This document shows, one piece after another, positions 34,164 through 43,257 of a DNA stretch of 64,000 nt. Under the pieces are notes generated by a model. That model saw only the letters and a program-made list of their open reading frames with translations. It was not told the origin of the DNA and ran no database searches. Both the position numbers and the translations under genes were made by a program. Numbering within the stretch: the stretch's first letter is position 1; every line of letters begins with the position of its first letter. The stretch comes from GCA-2709075 sp038146865 (GTDB lineage Bacteria > Pseudomonadota > Alphaproteobacteria > MPNO01 > UBA2964). Where the stretch lies: positions 15,429 to 79,428 of the forward strand of contig JAYQSL010000003.1 in the NCBI GenBank assembly GCA_038146865.1, read 5' to 3'.

Positions 34164-36005
34164 CTAGGCTGCGCGTCCACTTTGTCTCGTAGACCTTGAT
34201 CGCCACTCATCCTCTTCTTCGAAAAGCTCGGCAAGTTTTTCCATCATAGTCCCTCCCAGCTGCTCAGCATCCATGATGGTCACTGCTCGCCTGTAATAGC
34301 GAGTTACATCATGTCCGATACCAATCGCAATCAGCTCAGCAGGAGATCGCGTCTCTATAAAATCTATAACTGAACGTAAATGGGTTTCTAAATAATTGCC
34401 CGGGTTAACCGACAATGTAGAATCATCCACTGGGGCACCGTCAGAGATAACCATAAGAATTTGACGTTGCTCCGAGCGAGCCATAAGTCGGTTATGCGCC
34501 CACAGAAGCGCCTCCCCATCAATATTTTCTTTAAGAAGACCTTCCCGTAACATCAAACCAAGACTTTTACGCGATCGACGGTAAGGAGCATCAGCACTTT
34601 TATAGACGATATGGCGCAAATCATTGAGACGGCCAGGTGAGGCCGGTTTTCCATCAGCCAACCATTTCTCGCGCGACTGTCCACCCTTCCAGGCCTTAGT
34701 CGTGAACCCAAGGATTTCTACTTTGACACCACAACGTTCAAGCGTCCGGGCCAAAATATCCGCGCTCATTGCTGCTACCGCAATGGGCCTCCCACGCATC
34801 GAACCAGAGTTATCGATCAGCAGGGAAACAACGGTATCCCTAAATTCAGTCTCATGCTCCATCTTATATGAGAGTGCATGCATCGGGTTGACCACGACCC
34901 GGGCCAGTCGGCCCGCATCAAGCAAACCCTCCTCTAGATCAAATTCCCATGAACGGGATTGTTTTGCCATCAGTCGCCGCTGCAATCGATTAGCTAACCT
35001 TCCAATAATCCCTTGATGCACACTTAGTTGTTGATCCAAATGATGCCTGAGCCTTGTAAGTTCCTCTTCTTCACAAAGTTCCGCTGCCTCAATTTCTTCA
35101 TCAAAATCTTGCGTATAAACCTGATAACGGGCCTTAGAGCCATCGCCATCGGCACTCTCTCTTCGTCTCTTTTCAGAGTCTGGCTGATCAGAGTCATCCT
35201 CACCAGCCATCTGGTCATCCTCGACCTGCTCGGACCCCTCTTCCTCTTCCTCTGCGCTTTCATCACCTTCAGCGCTTTCTGCAGTATCCTCCGACTCGCT
35301 CTCGTCGTCTGAGTCGTCATTCTCGTCTTCTTCAGGAGCCTCCTCGCTAATCTCTTCGTCACCTTCCTCCTCTTCATCAAGATCATATAGATCAAGGTGA
35401 ACCATGACTTTATCGAGTGCTCTAGCAAATTCCTCTTGATCGCCAATACTCGAACGAAGATCCGCAAAATCGTCGCCGATTCTGCTATCAAGCCAGTTTC
35501 GCCAGTAGCCGAGGGCATTCTGAGCCGAAGCCGGTAGTTCTTCTCCCATTAATCTCTCACGAGTGAGTAAAGCGACCGCATCTGACAATCCGATGTCTTC
35601 CCGGTCTCCGACTCTAGAATAACCTGCTTGCTGACATTTCTCTTGAAATGACGCTCGGAGATTTTCTGCACAGCCTTTAAACTCTTCAGAACCAAGAGCC
35701 TCTACGCGAACCTGTTCAAACGCATCAAAGACGGCACGAGCCTCTTGGCCAGAGGGCGCGAACTTCCTGTGCACCTTATCATCATGGAACCGCAACCTGA
35801 GAGCCATTCCATCTGCCTCACCGCGAAGTTGTGCCACATCGTCCCGAGACATTTTTCGCGGTGGTGTAGGCAGCCTAGCCGTGTTGCCGACCATGCGCGC
35901 CTCTGATCCGAATGTTACTTGGATTTCATCATTTTCAGCGATCGCGCGCATAGCTGCCGCTGTAATCCGCCGGAATTCCTCTACTGGACTTTCATCCGAA
36001 GCCAT
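34164..36005 (-). CDS. cobT: Cobaltochelatase subunit CobT
   Basis: 613 residues. CobT is the large AAA-partner subunit of the aerobic cobaltochelatase that inserts cobalt into hydrogenobyrinic acid a,c-diamide, with CobN and CobS. Domains: an N-terminal region with FRRITAAAMRAIAE and RRDFHDD-type repeats of the family, a long Asp/Glu-rich stretch at about 205-275, and a C-terminal von Willebrand A domain with the MIDAS motif LLIDNSGSMRGRP at about 391-403. The acidic linker is normal. Its stop is four bases from the convergent MscS stop. CobS lies 47 bp upstream. cobN is not in the window. Confidence 0.95.
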   Translation of the reverse strand: MASDESPVEEFRRITAAAMRAIAENDEIQVTFGSEARMVGNTARLPTPPRKMSRDDVAQLRGEADGMALRLRFHDDKVHRKFAPSGQEARAVFDAFEQVRVEALGSEEFKGCAENLRASFQEKCQQAGYSRVGDREDIGLSDAVALLTRERLMGEELPASAQNALGYWRNWLDSRIGDDFADLRSSIGDQEEFARALDKVMVHLDLYDLDEEEEGDEEISEEAPEEDENDDSDDESESEDTAESAEGDESAEEEEEGSEQVEDDQMAGEDDSDQPDSEKRRRESADGDGSKARYQVYTQDFDEEIEAAELCEEEELTRLRHHLDQQLSVHQGIIGRLANRLQRRLMAKQSRSWEFDLEEGLLDAGRLARVVVNPMHALSYKMEHETEFRDTVVSLLIDNSGSMRGRPIAVAAMSADILARTLERCGVKVEILGFTTKAWKGGQSREKWLADGKPASPGRLNDLRHIVYKSADAPYRRSRKSLGLMLREGLLKENIDGEALLWAHNRLMARSEQRQILMVISDGAPVDDSTLSVNPGNYLETHLRSVIDFIETRSPAELIAIGIGHDVTRYYRRAVTIMDAEQLGGTMMEKLAELFEEEDEWRSRSTRQSGRAA

Positions 36006-36052
36006 GTGCTATGATAGCCTCCCTAATCCCTGCTCTACTCCCAAGCAAAGCC

Positions 36053-37051
36053 TCAACCAGCTTCAGCTGGGACAGTTTGATATTCTGGTAATTCCTCTCC
36101 AAAACACCGCTGATAATATTCAGCAACTGTAGTGCGCTCTAATTCGTCACATTTATTTATGAAAGTCATCCGATAGGCTACGCCGACATCGTTAAATATA
36201 TTGGCGTTTTCGGCCCAGGTGATCACCGTCCTTGGTGACATTACAGTTGAGATATCACCAGCCATAAACCCGGCCCGGGACAAATCCGCAACGCGCACCA
36301 TGCTCGCAATCGTCTTCCGCCCCTCTTCATTATCGAAGTGGGGCGCTTTCGCTAAGACAATGCCGCACTCAATGTCGTGCGGGAGGTAATTTAGCGTCGT
36401 AACAAGATTCCAGCGATCCATTTGTGCCTGGTTAATCTGCTGTGTACCGTGATAAAGCCCAGTCGTATCACCAAGGCCCACCGTGTTAGCGGTAGAAAAC
36501 AAACGAAACCCTTTGTGGGTATGGATCACTCGATTTTGATCCAAAAGCGTCATCTTTCCGTCGGATTCGAGTATTCTCTGAATAACAAACATGACGTCCG
36601 GGCGCCCCGCATCATACTCGTCAAACACTAAGGCAACCGGGTGCTGAATGGCCCAAGGGAGGATACCCTCCCTGAATTCCGTAATCTGTTTCCCATCTTT
36701 GAGCACTATGGCGTCTTTGCCAATCAGGTCGATACGGCTGATATGGCTGTCTAAATTTACCCGAATACAAGGCCAATTTAAGCGTGAGGCAACTTGCTCG
36801 ATATGGGTCGACTTTCCTGTTCCGTGGTAACCTTGCACCATCAGGCGCCGATTATGGGAAAAAGCGGCTAATATCGCCAAAGTCGTGTCATGATCAAAAC
36901 AGTATGCATCGTCTTGTTCAGGGACATACTCGGTCCTCTTGGTGAAGGCAGGGACCTTCATATCTACATCAAGACCAAATGTTTCTTTAACATCAACTTC
37001 GGTATCGGGAAGATCAATTCCCATGGTGTTTATGCCGTCAGAACCAGACAA
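36053..37051 (-). CDS. cobS: Cobaltochelatase subunit CobS
   Basis: 332-residue AAA+ ATPase of the cobaltochelatase. Walker A GYHGTGKSTHIEQ is at about 74-86 and Walker B ALVFDEYDAG at about 139-148; sensor motif LFSTANTVGLGDTTG follows. The N-terminal VPAFTKRTEYVPEQDDAYCF is a CobS hallmark and separates it from magnesium chelatase and MoxR proteins. It forms hexameric rings with CobT. In many alphaproteobacteria a J-domain gene precedes cobS; here a TauE-like permease gene lies upstream instead. No cobalamin riboswitch is visible in 37052-37236. Confidence 0.95.
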   Translation of the reverse strand: MSGSDGINTMGIDLPDTEVDVKETFGLDVDMKVPAFTKRTEYVPEQDDAYCFDHDTTLAILAAFSHNRRLMVQGYHGTGKSTHIEQVASRLNWPCIRVNLDSHISRIDLIGKDAIVLKDGKQITEFREGILPWAIQHPVALVFDEYDAGRPDVMFVIQRILESDGKMTLLDQNRVIHTHKGFRLFSTANTVGLGDTTGLYHGTQQINQAQMDRWNLVTTLNYLPHDIECGIVLAKAPHFDNEEGRKTIASMVRVADLSRAGFMAGDISTVMSPRTVITWAENANIFNDVGVAYRMTFINKCDELERTTVAEYYQRCFGEELPEYQTVPAEAG

Positions 37052-37236
37052 GGCTCAAGCTCCTCTTTAATAATTAATTAGCCTAACCCCTTACTACGGC
37101 ACGAACGTAATTCGATATCGCGTGGTTCGAACAATCCAAATCAGATATGTCGGACAGGGCCACTTTCTCTCGGGGCCGGAGTATAGTCTTGGTAAATCCC
37201 TCCATCAAGGCCACGATGCGAGCTAAGAAACCAGTT

Positions 37237-37977
37237 TTAAGTCATGATCCTCCAGATGAGCCTGATTTCAATCACAACCAAAAGTCCGACAATAAGTGCA
37301 TTGAATGCTCTGTCGTTAAAAAAGCGAGAAAGCCAGACCGCAAGTGGCAGGAAGATAGCAATCGGAATACATGCAAGCATGCTCTCATAGGCTCTCTCCA
37401 AATCTATTAATCCGAGCCATATAAAAGAAACAAGCTGAGTGAGAGCAAAAATTTGAAAAAGCACGGATACGACGAAGACGTATTGCGGCTGCTTTAAATT
37501 CAGAGAGTGAACATATGGCGCCAGCACTGGGCCCGCAGTCCCGATCGCACCTTGGATTACACCAGCAGCTCCAACCACGAATAACGGCATGTGTTTTGTG
37601 ACCGGACCCGCCGAGGTAAGTTTAAGTCTAAAAATTAGCGTCAACAGATAGGCCCCTAACCAAATTGCCATCGCCAGCAATAAATACCAGCCGGGGACGC
37701 TAGATAAAATCAAAGCTCCGGCAACCACGCCTAAGACACCTGTAACACAAACCAGCGGAAGTTTCGGGATCTGGACAGCACTCGCGCGGTAAGTCCAGAG
37801 AAGCCAAATATTAATGAGAACTCCGGGAATAACCATAATGGCCACCGCTCGATCAACATCCATAAAGCTAGCCATTACGGGGATAGCTGTTAGAGGAAGT
37901 CCAAGCCCAGAAATCCCTTTGACGAGTGATCCTGCAGCCAGCGCAACAAAAATTATTATTAGAGACTCAGTGGTCAT
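37237..37977 (-). CDS. TauE/SafE (TSUP) family membrane permease
   Basis: 246 residues with about eight hydrophobic segments. Family motifs: GSLVKGISGLGLPLTAIPVM at about 16-35 and GVIQGAIGTAGPVLAPYVHS at about 134-153, the duplicated glycine-rich half-motifs of the sulfite exporter TauE/SafE group. These carriers export sulfite or organosulfonates or take up similar acids. The substrate is not fixed by sequence. It is 185 bp upstream of cobS on the same strand, probably separate from it. Confidence 0.87.
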   Translation of the reverse strand: MTTESLIIIFVALAAGSLVKGISGLGLPLTAIPVMASFMDVDRAVAIMVIPGVLINIWLLWTYRASAVQIPKLPLVCVTGVLGVVAGALILSSVPGWYLLLAMAIWLGAYLLTLIFRLKLTSAGPVTKHMPLFVVGAAGVIQGAIGTAGPVLAPYVHSLNLKQPQYVFVVSVLFQIFALTQLVSFIWLGLIDLERAYESMLACIPIAIFLPLAVWLSRFFNDRAFNALIVGLLVVIEIRLIWRIMT

Positions 37978-38352
37978 AAAAGCCTTTTAGAATACTAGCC
38001 ACGAGAATGACAGACTCTTCCTATTCTCCCAAGCCTTTGGTTTAGATTATTGGTTTGCTCCTCCCCAACATGAAGGTCTCCTATCTAATCGAGGCGACAC
38101 TAATTTACGAAGTACCAAAATTTTTATCGAATAAAATTGGGCAAAAATTAATATCCTTGAAGGAATTTAGGTTTGTAAATCCAATATCAAAATAACGCTC
38201 CAAAAAACCAATTTGCCAATATTTGTTGCGCGCAGGAATATTTCATCCAGCTCAAAATTTGCAGTAATCTAAAAGAGAAATATTGCCTAATTCTCTTGGC
38301 TTAGACATTATCACTGCCTTACCGAAATAGCTGCATCAGAAGTGGGCCAAAT
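37978..38352. other. Divergent intergenic region, TauE-like / UbiD
   Basis: 375 bp, A/T-rich, between divergent genes. It must contain the promoters for both neighbours. No tRNA, strong hairpin or credible frame was seen, and no confident -35/-10 pair could be picked. Confidence 0.4.
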
Positions 38353-39870
38353 ATGAGTAATAACAAATCACAAAGTCAGAATGAACCGATACAAGATTTG
38401 AGGCAGTGGCTTGATGCAGTCGAAAATATTGGTGAACTCGTAAAGGTAAATGAGCCCGTCAGCCGCGATCAGGAAATGAGCGCTATCGGATATTTGTTGG
38501 CCAAGCAGCAACCTTCTCCAACAGTGATGTTTCAGAAAGTCGAAAACTTTGATGACGGGGGCATCGGCGCAAGATTACTGTGGAATCTTGCTGGCCCCAG
38601 TCTCAAGAGGATTGCAATCACGATGGGGGAAGACCCAGAGATTTCAACCATTGATCTTATAAAAAAGGTGAAATCAAAACTCCTTGAGCGAATACCACCG
38701 CGAGAGGTCAATTCAACCGATGCCCCCGTTTATCAAAACACCCTACTTGGAGATGATATTGATTTAGACAAATTACCAATCCCGATGCACTGGCCATTGG
38801 ATGGAGGCCGCTACCCAGGCACTGCTGATTGTGTAATCACAAGAGACCCTGACACGGGCTACCTCAACGTCGGCACGTATCGGATGATGCAGCAAGGGAA
38901 AAGAGAGTCTGGCCTCTATCTCTCCCCTGGAAAGGATGCCCGCCTTCACATTGAACGTGCTTGGGAACGTGGTGAGCCTATTGAGGTGGCAGCTGCCTGG
39001 GGAGTAGATCCAATCTTTATGTTAGTTGGCTCGCAAGGATTCGCCAAAAACGTATCAGAGTATGAATTTATCGGAGGAATTCGTGGACAGGCAGTATCTG
39101 TCGTCAAAGGAAAAACCACAGATCTTCTGATACCCGCCAATGCAGAACTTGTAATTGAGGGTGTGCTCAAACCCGGATCAATGAAAGCAGAAGGCCCATT
39201 TGGTGAGTTTACAGGGTATTACGGACGTCCCGAAGGAGAGGCACCTTTAATTGAAATCACCGCCCTGCACCATCGCGACCAACCAATTATGACCAACGCC
39301 TTGATGGCGGATTATCCTTCCTGCGAGCAATCGGGTTTCTTTGCTATTGTGCGCTCGGCCCGTGTTTGGAATGATTTTGACAAGCTGGGAATTGCAGGAA
39401 TTCAGAGCGTTTATTGTCATCCTGCGGCGGCTGGGGGTTGGGGTATGACTTGCGTCAGTATCGAACAACGATATGCAGGTCATGCAGCTCAAGTCCTCGC
39501 CTTGGCGGCTCAGGTACCGGGCGGAGCTTACTACACAAAGTGGATAATTGTTGTCGATGAAGATATTGATCCCTGTGACATGGACCAGGTGATTTGGGCG
39601 ATGTCTACAAGAAGCAATCCGTCAGATGACGTTGAGCTTTTAAAAAACACTTGGTCAACGCAGCTAGATCCTTCGCAATACCCTGCAGAAAAAAGGCCAT
39701 ATGGTTCAAAGTGCCTGATTAATGCCTGCAAGGACCATCGGCACATAAAAGAATATTCAAAGCGAACGATGTTATCCCAAAATGTCTACAACAAGGTCGT
39801 ATCGGATTGGGATCGTCTTGGTCTGCCGGGAAAGCCACCGGAAATCCATCACTTTGAAAAAGATAGCTGA
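38353..39870 (+). CDS. UbiD-family (de)carboxylase, prenylated-FMN dependent
   Basis: 505 residues of the UbiD family, reversible (de)carboxylases of aromatic and alpha,beta-unsaturated acids that use prenylated FMN made by UbiX. The catalytic Glu pair is in KAEGPFGEFTGYYGRPEGE at about 277-295, and the Arg of the active-site triad in GTYRMMQQG at about 175. Other motifs: MHWPLDGGRYPGTADCVITR and VPGGAYYTKWIIVVDEDID. It has no ubiX beside it. The nearby Rieske, VOC and dioxygenase genes suggest an aromatic-acid decarboxylase rather than the ubiquinone enzyme, which is only inference. Confidence 0.88.
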   Translation: MSNNKSQSQNEPIQDLRQWLDAVENIGELVKVNEPVSRDQEMSAIGYLLAKQQPSPTVMFQKVENFDDGGIGARLLWNLAGPSLKRIAITMGEDPEISTIDLIKKVKSKLLERIPPREVNSTDAPVYQNTLLGDDIDLDKLPIPMHWPLDGGRYPGTADCVITRDPDTGYLNVGTYRMMQQGKRESGLYLSPGKDARLHIERAWERGEPIEVAAAWGVDPIFMLVGSQGFAKNVSEYEFIGGIRGQAVSVVKGKTTDLLIPANAELVIEGVLKPGSMKAEGPFGEFTGYYGRPEGEAPLIEITALHHRDQPIMTNALMADYPSCEQSGFFAIVRSARVWNDFDKLGIAGIQSVYCHPAAAGGWGMTCVSIEQRYAGHAAQVLALAAQVPGGAYYTKWIIVVDEDIDPCDMDQVIWAMSTRSNPSDDVELLKNTWSTQLDPSQYPAEKRPYGSKCLINACKDHRHIKEYSKRTMLSQNVYNKVVSDWDRLGLPGKPPEIHHFEKDS

Positions 39871-39982
39871 GGCACTGAAGATAAAAATTGTGACACATTA
39901 TAGATAAACAATTTATCAAAGTGTCATATGGACCAGTAAAGCCGCCTTCTTTAATATTCAAAAAAAAGAATAATTTGTTTGA

Positions 39983-40489
39983 ATGGGTATGCTCATGAGT
40001 AAATTGCAAAGTGAGGCTTTCGAAGGAGAGGATTCCGTCGAATATAAAGATCCAAAACCGTTAAAGCCCACTGGCATCCTCCATTTCACCATAGGGGTCA
40101 CAGATCTCGACAGAGCGAAAGACTTTTATCAAAAAATACTTGGCTGCGAGTTTTGGCGTCAAAATGAAACGACTGTTTTCATGAAAGCCGGAGCGGACTA
40201 TTTTGTACTCTCTAAAACCGGCTACCACGTGAGCCCCAATAAACCCAAAGACACACTGATCCATCATGCTTTCATAGTAAATGGCAGGGATTTTGACTCG
40301 AGTATGGCTTGGCTTGAAAGCCACGGGGTCGAAATCCTTTTATATGAAGACGTTGGGCACCGCAGTTTCTCCGGAAGACACGCTTACTTTCATGATCCGG
40401 ATGGCAATGGCGTTGAAATTATAGATCTGCATGGGATCGACGTTCCTCCACCCGAGAATGCTCCAAGGCCGAAATCACACCTCACCTAA
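39983..40489 (+). CDS. VOC superfamily protein (glyoxalase/dioxygenase type)
   Basis: 168 residues with a single vicinal-oxygen-chelate domain: LHFTIGVTDLDRAKDFYQKI at about 33-52, LGCEFWRQNETTVFMKAG, and the metal-site half ending HAYFHDPDGNGVEIIDLHG at about 133-151. The His in LHF and the Glu in VEI are in metal-ligand positions. VOC members include glyoxalase I, fosfomycin resistance proteins and extradiol ring-cleavage enzymes. It is downstream of UbiD by 112 bp and may share its role. Three ATGs (39983, 39989, 39995) are close together and the exact start is open. Confidence 0.8.
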   Translation: MGMLMSKLQSEAFEGEDSVEYKDPKPLKPTGILHFTIGVTDLDRAKDFYQKILGCEFWRQNETTVFMKAGADYFVLSKTGYHVSPNKPKDTLIHHAFIVNGRDFDSSMAWLESHGVEILLYEDVGHRSFSGRHAYFHDPDGNGVEIIDLHGIDVPPPENAPRPKSHLT

Positions 40490-40588
40490 AGGCATAACAG
40501 CGCTGCCTGAATAAATAATGCTAAACAACCAAGCCTATGGTCCGTAATAGCTTCTGAATTTTCATTATTTTACCTCCCTAGAGAGCTC

Positions 40589-40619
40589 TTACCCTTTTTC
40601 CTTGCAGGAAAAAGGGTAA
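40589..40619. repeat. 31-bp perfect palindrome (hairpin) between convergent genes
   Basis: TTACCCTTTTTCC (40589-40601) pairs with GGAAAAAGGGTAA (40607-40619) around a 5-base centre TTGCA. The stem is 13 bp, or 14 with the T-A closing pair. It lies between the VOC gene and the small-protein operon, as a bidirectional terminator would, but no outer T-tract follows on either strand. Confidence 0.7.
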
Positions 40620-40643
40620 AGCCTCGGTGGTGCCTTCGTCGAC

Positions 40644-40751
40644 CTATCTAACAAAGTACCAAAAAGCGATCGTCAAACAGGCCACCAAATCAAGAAGAAT
40701 AAACAACTGCCAGAGGCATTTTTTCCCAATTGTTTTTAGGGTATCCCGCAT
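40644..40751 (-). CDS. Predicted 35-residue single-pass membrane protein
   Basis: A frame beginning at the ATG directly after the TAG stop of the 90-residue gene (TAGATG). The product starts MRDTLKTIGKK and continues into one hydrophobic segment (LWQLFILLDLVACLTIAFWY), ending in VR. Basic residues before the helix suggest an N-in orientation. The coupling to the gene before it and the helix make a real small membrane protein plausible. No family is recognised. Confidence 0.5.
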   Translation of the reverse strand: MRDTLKTIGKKCLWQLFILLDLVACLTIAFWYFVR

Positions 40752-41024
40752 CTAGTGAGCAATCATCTCCATCTCTCCATCAACAAGCGGATAGATCTGC
40801 TTCTGACCTTTTTCTCCGCATTCACCGCATTTAAACCCCATTTCAGAATAATTTATATCGGGCAAGCCTTGTGCCAACCAATCGTTGGGATCAACCTCTT
40901 CCCATCGATCACAGGCCTCGCAGTACAAACCGATACCAAACTCGTGTTCAGCCAACTCACTCATTTTGTTTACAATGATCGGCTCTACTTCAGCCCTCGG
41001 GTCAAAAGTTCCCATCTTCACCAT
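40752..41024 (-). CDS. Conserved-looking hypothetical zinc-ribbon protein
   Basis: 90 residues with two CxxC pairs: YCEACDRW at about 34-41 and KCGECGEKG at about 66-74, which together would bind one zinc. The N-terminal part is acidic. It starts within the last 23 bases of the upstream gene, so translation is coupled; an in-frame ATG at 41015 is an alternative. It is followed without gap by the 35-residue membrane protein. No family name is recognised. The Cys pairs suggest a structural or nucleic-acid/protein-binding ribbon. Confidence 0.65.
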   Translation of the reverse strand: MVKMGTFDPRAEVEPIIVNKMSELAEHEFGIGLYCEACDRWEEVDPNDWLAQGLPDINYSEMGFKCGECGEKGQKQIYPLVDGEMEMIAH

Positions 41025-41208
41025 TTTTTTGATTCCATTCCGGATAAATGTGAGGAACGCTCGCCCCTCTTTTCTGCCTTAAAGCTGCCTCGATTTTGTC
41101 GAGCAACGCATAATTTTCTTCGACCCTCATCCCTTTTCGTATGGCCTTCAAAACTTTGAGTCTGCTCTGGAGTAGCTCTTTTTCAGTTACGTGGATCATT
41201 GCGTTCAA
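41002..41208 (-). CDS. Hypothetical 68-residue helical protein
   Basis: A short basic protein, mostly helical by composition (EKELLQSRLKVLKAIRKGMR at about 9-28, then LLDKIEAALRQKRG), ending in a Pro/Asn-rich tail. The first gene of a three-gene minus-strand cluster with overlapping ends. The start may be the ATG at 41208 or the one at 41199. No family recognised. It has no membrane segment. Confidence 0.5.
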   Translation of the reverse strand: MNAMIHVTEKELLQSRLKVLKAIRKGMRVEENYALLDKIEAALRQKRGASVPHIYPEWNQKNGEDGNF

Positions 41209-41532
41209 AAATTTGGTTCTTTAGCACTTTTCCCCGCACTGACACTCCTCGCGCAAGTTGCGTTTCCGCTGACATATATTCTCACATCCATAGATAATAC
41301 GGCAGACTGATAAATTTAGATTGTGCTTTGTAAAGATAGAATTTTCTCACAAGTCGGAAAGTCGCAATTTAACGATTTGAATGCTCACAAATTTTATGGA
41401 AAGACGCTGTGAGTTCGACTTACGTTAAGTTAAAGGAGTTGTCTTTAAAGCTAAATAATTCCATCTAGATTGGGAAATATTGACCAAGTTGTAAAAAGTA
41501 AACGTCATTAACAGTTTAGGGCGAGTTAAAAG
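41209..41532. other. Divergent intergenic region
   Basis: 324 bp between the small-protein cluster and the FAD oxidoreductase. It is A/T-rich and should hold both promoters. Nothing else is recognised. Confidence 0.35.
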
Positions 41533-42501
41533 ATGGGCAGTGGAAGAAAAGTAGCGGTCATTGGAGCAGGCTTATGTGGTCTTAAGTGCGCAAATGAACT
41601 CGAGAACAAAGGTATATCGGTTACTGTTTTTGAAAAAAGCAGGGGAATTGGCGGACGACTTGCCAATCGTCGAACAAGGGCCGGTCTAACTTTTGATCAT
41701 GGAGCTCAATATGTAACCGCAAGGAATAAGCCTTTCACCGAATATCTTAATTTAGCAATCGAAAATGGTTTCGCAGCAAATTGGGTATTTTGCGACGCCG
41801 ATGATCTGACGTCTAAAAAAATAAGGATTGTTGGTACTAACGGAATGAGTGACCTCGCGAGGCCATTATCACAAGGACTAAAAATCCATTTCGAGTCAGA
41901 AATTAAAAATATTCAAAAAATCGCTCAGAAATGGACTCTGACTATTGGGGATATGAATGATAAACAAGAATTTGATCTTGTCGTACTGGCTATCCCTGCT
42001 CCTCAAGCAGCGCTGCTGGTTCCTGATAGTAAAGATGTTATTTCAGAGCTTGAAAATATAGAAATCCTCCCTTGCCTCGCGGCAATGGTTACATTCTCTA
42101 AAAGAATAGAAACACCGTATGATACGTTATCCTCTGATACGGGTGTGTTGGCATGGGCGGCACGAAACTCTTCTAAACCTTGTCGAGATCCGATCTTAGA
42201 TAGTTGGGTATTGCATGGTAGTCCTGGGTGGAGTGCGACCTGGCTCGAAGCAGACCGGGACACAATCGCTGAGAAATTAACGCAAGCTTTTGCTTCAAAA
42301 ATAGAAAAACCTCTGCCAGAGACAATTTACACTGTAGGCCATAAATGGCGCTATGCCCTTACGAGCAAAACACTTGGAAAAGACTACCTCGCCTCGAGGG
42401 ATAATAGTCTTTTTGTCGGAGGAGATTGGTGCAGTGGGGCCAGGGCCGAATCTGCATTCGAATCAGGTAAGGCAATGGCAGAGCATATCATAGGCTTGTG
42501 A
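41533..42501 (+). CDS. FAD/NAD(P)-dependent amine oxidoreductase, renalase-like
   Basis: 322 residues. The dinucleotide-binding motif VAVIGAGLCGLKCANELENK is at about 8-27, followed by FEKSRGIGGRLANRR at about 34-48 and FDHGAQYVTAR, the features of the renalase / COG3380 oxidoreductase group. The C-terminal FAD motif NSLFVGGDWCSGARAESAFE is at about 292-311. Bacterial renalases oxidise isomers of NAD(P)H; for this member the substrate is open. A single gene. Confidence 0.85.
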   Translation: MGSGRKVAVIGAGLCGLKCANELENKGISVTVFEKSRGIGGRLANRRTRAGLTFDHGAQYVTARNKPFTEYLNLAIENGFAANWVFCDADDLTSKKIRIVGTNGMSDLARPLSQGLKIHFESEIKNIQKIAQKWTLTIGDMNDKQEFDLVVLAIPAPQAALLVPDSKDVISELENIEILPCLAAMVTFSKRIETPYDTLSSDTGVLAWAARNSSKPCRDPILDSWVLHGSPGWSATWLEADRDTIAEKLTQAFASKIEKPLPETIYTVGHKWRYALTSKTLGKDYLASRDNSLFVGGDWCSGARAESAFESGKAMAEHIIGL

Positions 42502-42645
42502 CACTTTCCGCAAGCCCCCTACTTATTCAAAAACAGTTTAGCTAGCAGCTCTAATCACCCAACCGATTACAGATTTTAAAACGCTGATGTAAACCAAAAG
42601 TTTTTGCGTTGCGTAAACATAATGAGGATTTATCGGAGCTGTACC

Positions 42646-42792
42646 ATGGATAATATGTTTAGCGAGATGCTTGAAGCGCAGGTACCGGGTTCTATCCATA
42701 AGACCCGCGACGATACTGTAAAGACAGACCTGCGTTCAATCCTCTCACAAAAAAGCAAATACAATTTTCAAGTTTTAATGCACCTGATTTAG
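42646..42792 (+). CDS. Small hypothetical protein 1 of a three-ORF cluster
   Basis: 48 codons from an ATG at 42646 with GGAG seven bases upstream. The product starts MDNMFSEMLEAQVPGSIHKT and is mixed charged. Nothing is recognised. Followed 18 bp later by a second well-spaced small frame. Confidence 0.4.
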   Translation: MDNMFSEMLEAQVPGSIHKTRDDTVKTDLRSILSQKSKYNFQVLMHLI

Positions 42793-42810
42793 ACGAGAGA
42801 GGTTAGTGCC

Positions 42811-42972
42811 ATGCAACAAGTTACTATCTCAAATGAAATTTCCCTCGCAACAAACCTGTGTTTGGAACAGTGCGCAAGATATTACGGAGCAGGAAAGTGG
42901 CTAGGGCCTTCGGAAGCGCGTGAGGCAGAAAGTCGAGCCCGGCTCGTAAAGGCCCTCAGGCATGTCAGTTAA
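42811..42972 (+). CDS. Small hypothetical protein 2 of a three-ORF cluster
   Basis: 53 codons from an ATG at 42811, with AGAGAGG about nine bases upstream. Contains two cysteines (NLCLEQCARYYGAGKW) and a charged helical tail (EAREAESRARLVKALRHV). No known family. Position between two other small frames with good ribosome-binding sites supports translation. Confidence 0.45.
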   Translation: MQQVTISNEISLATNLCLEQCARYYGAGKWLGPSEAREAESRARLVKALRHVS

Positions 42973-42997
42973 AGTCGAACCAAAAAGGGTAGTTAAA

Positions 42998-43084
42998 ATG
43001 AACAAAAACGATGGCATTCTTGGACTTAAAATCACCTTTATGTTCAGCTTTATATTTTGCGCGTTAATTCTTATTACGCATTAA
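42998..43084 (+). CDS. Small hypothetical membrane peptide 3 of a three-ORF cluster
   Basis: 28 codons from an ATG at 42998 with AAAGGG upstream. After a short polar start (MNKNDGILG) the rest is one hydrophobic segment (LKITFMFSFIFCALILIT). Likely a single-pass membrane peptide if expressed. A second short stop follows closely. Confidence 0.4.
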   Translation: MNKNDGILGLKITFMFSFIFCALILITH

Positions 43085-43257
43085 TAAGTTAATAGCCTGC
43101 GAGATTAATAAAACTGCGCCGATGGCGGAGGCAACATTTAGGAAATTGTGATCTTACGATAAGTAAAAGTTATTAGAGCAAAACTTGATTTTTGTACCTG
43201 ATGAAACCAGGCTCGTAAATATTGGATCAACCTCTGCCAGAGCACCACCAGGCTTTT

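Noticed and set aside
34624..35518. Two frames on either strand in the acidic region of cobT
   Set aside because: They are by-products of the GAA/GAT-rich CobT linker and show strongly biased composition.
36053..37051. CobS as magnesium chelatase or MoxR ATPase
   Set aside because: The N-terminal signature and adjacent CobT with acidic linker and vWA domain fit cobaltochelatase better.
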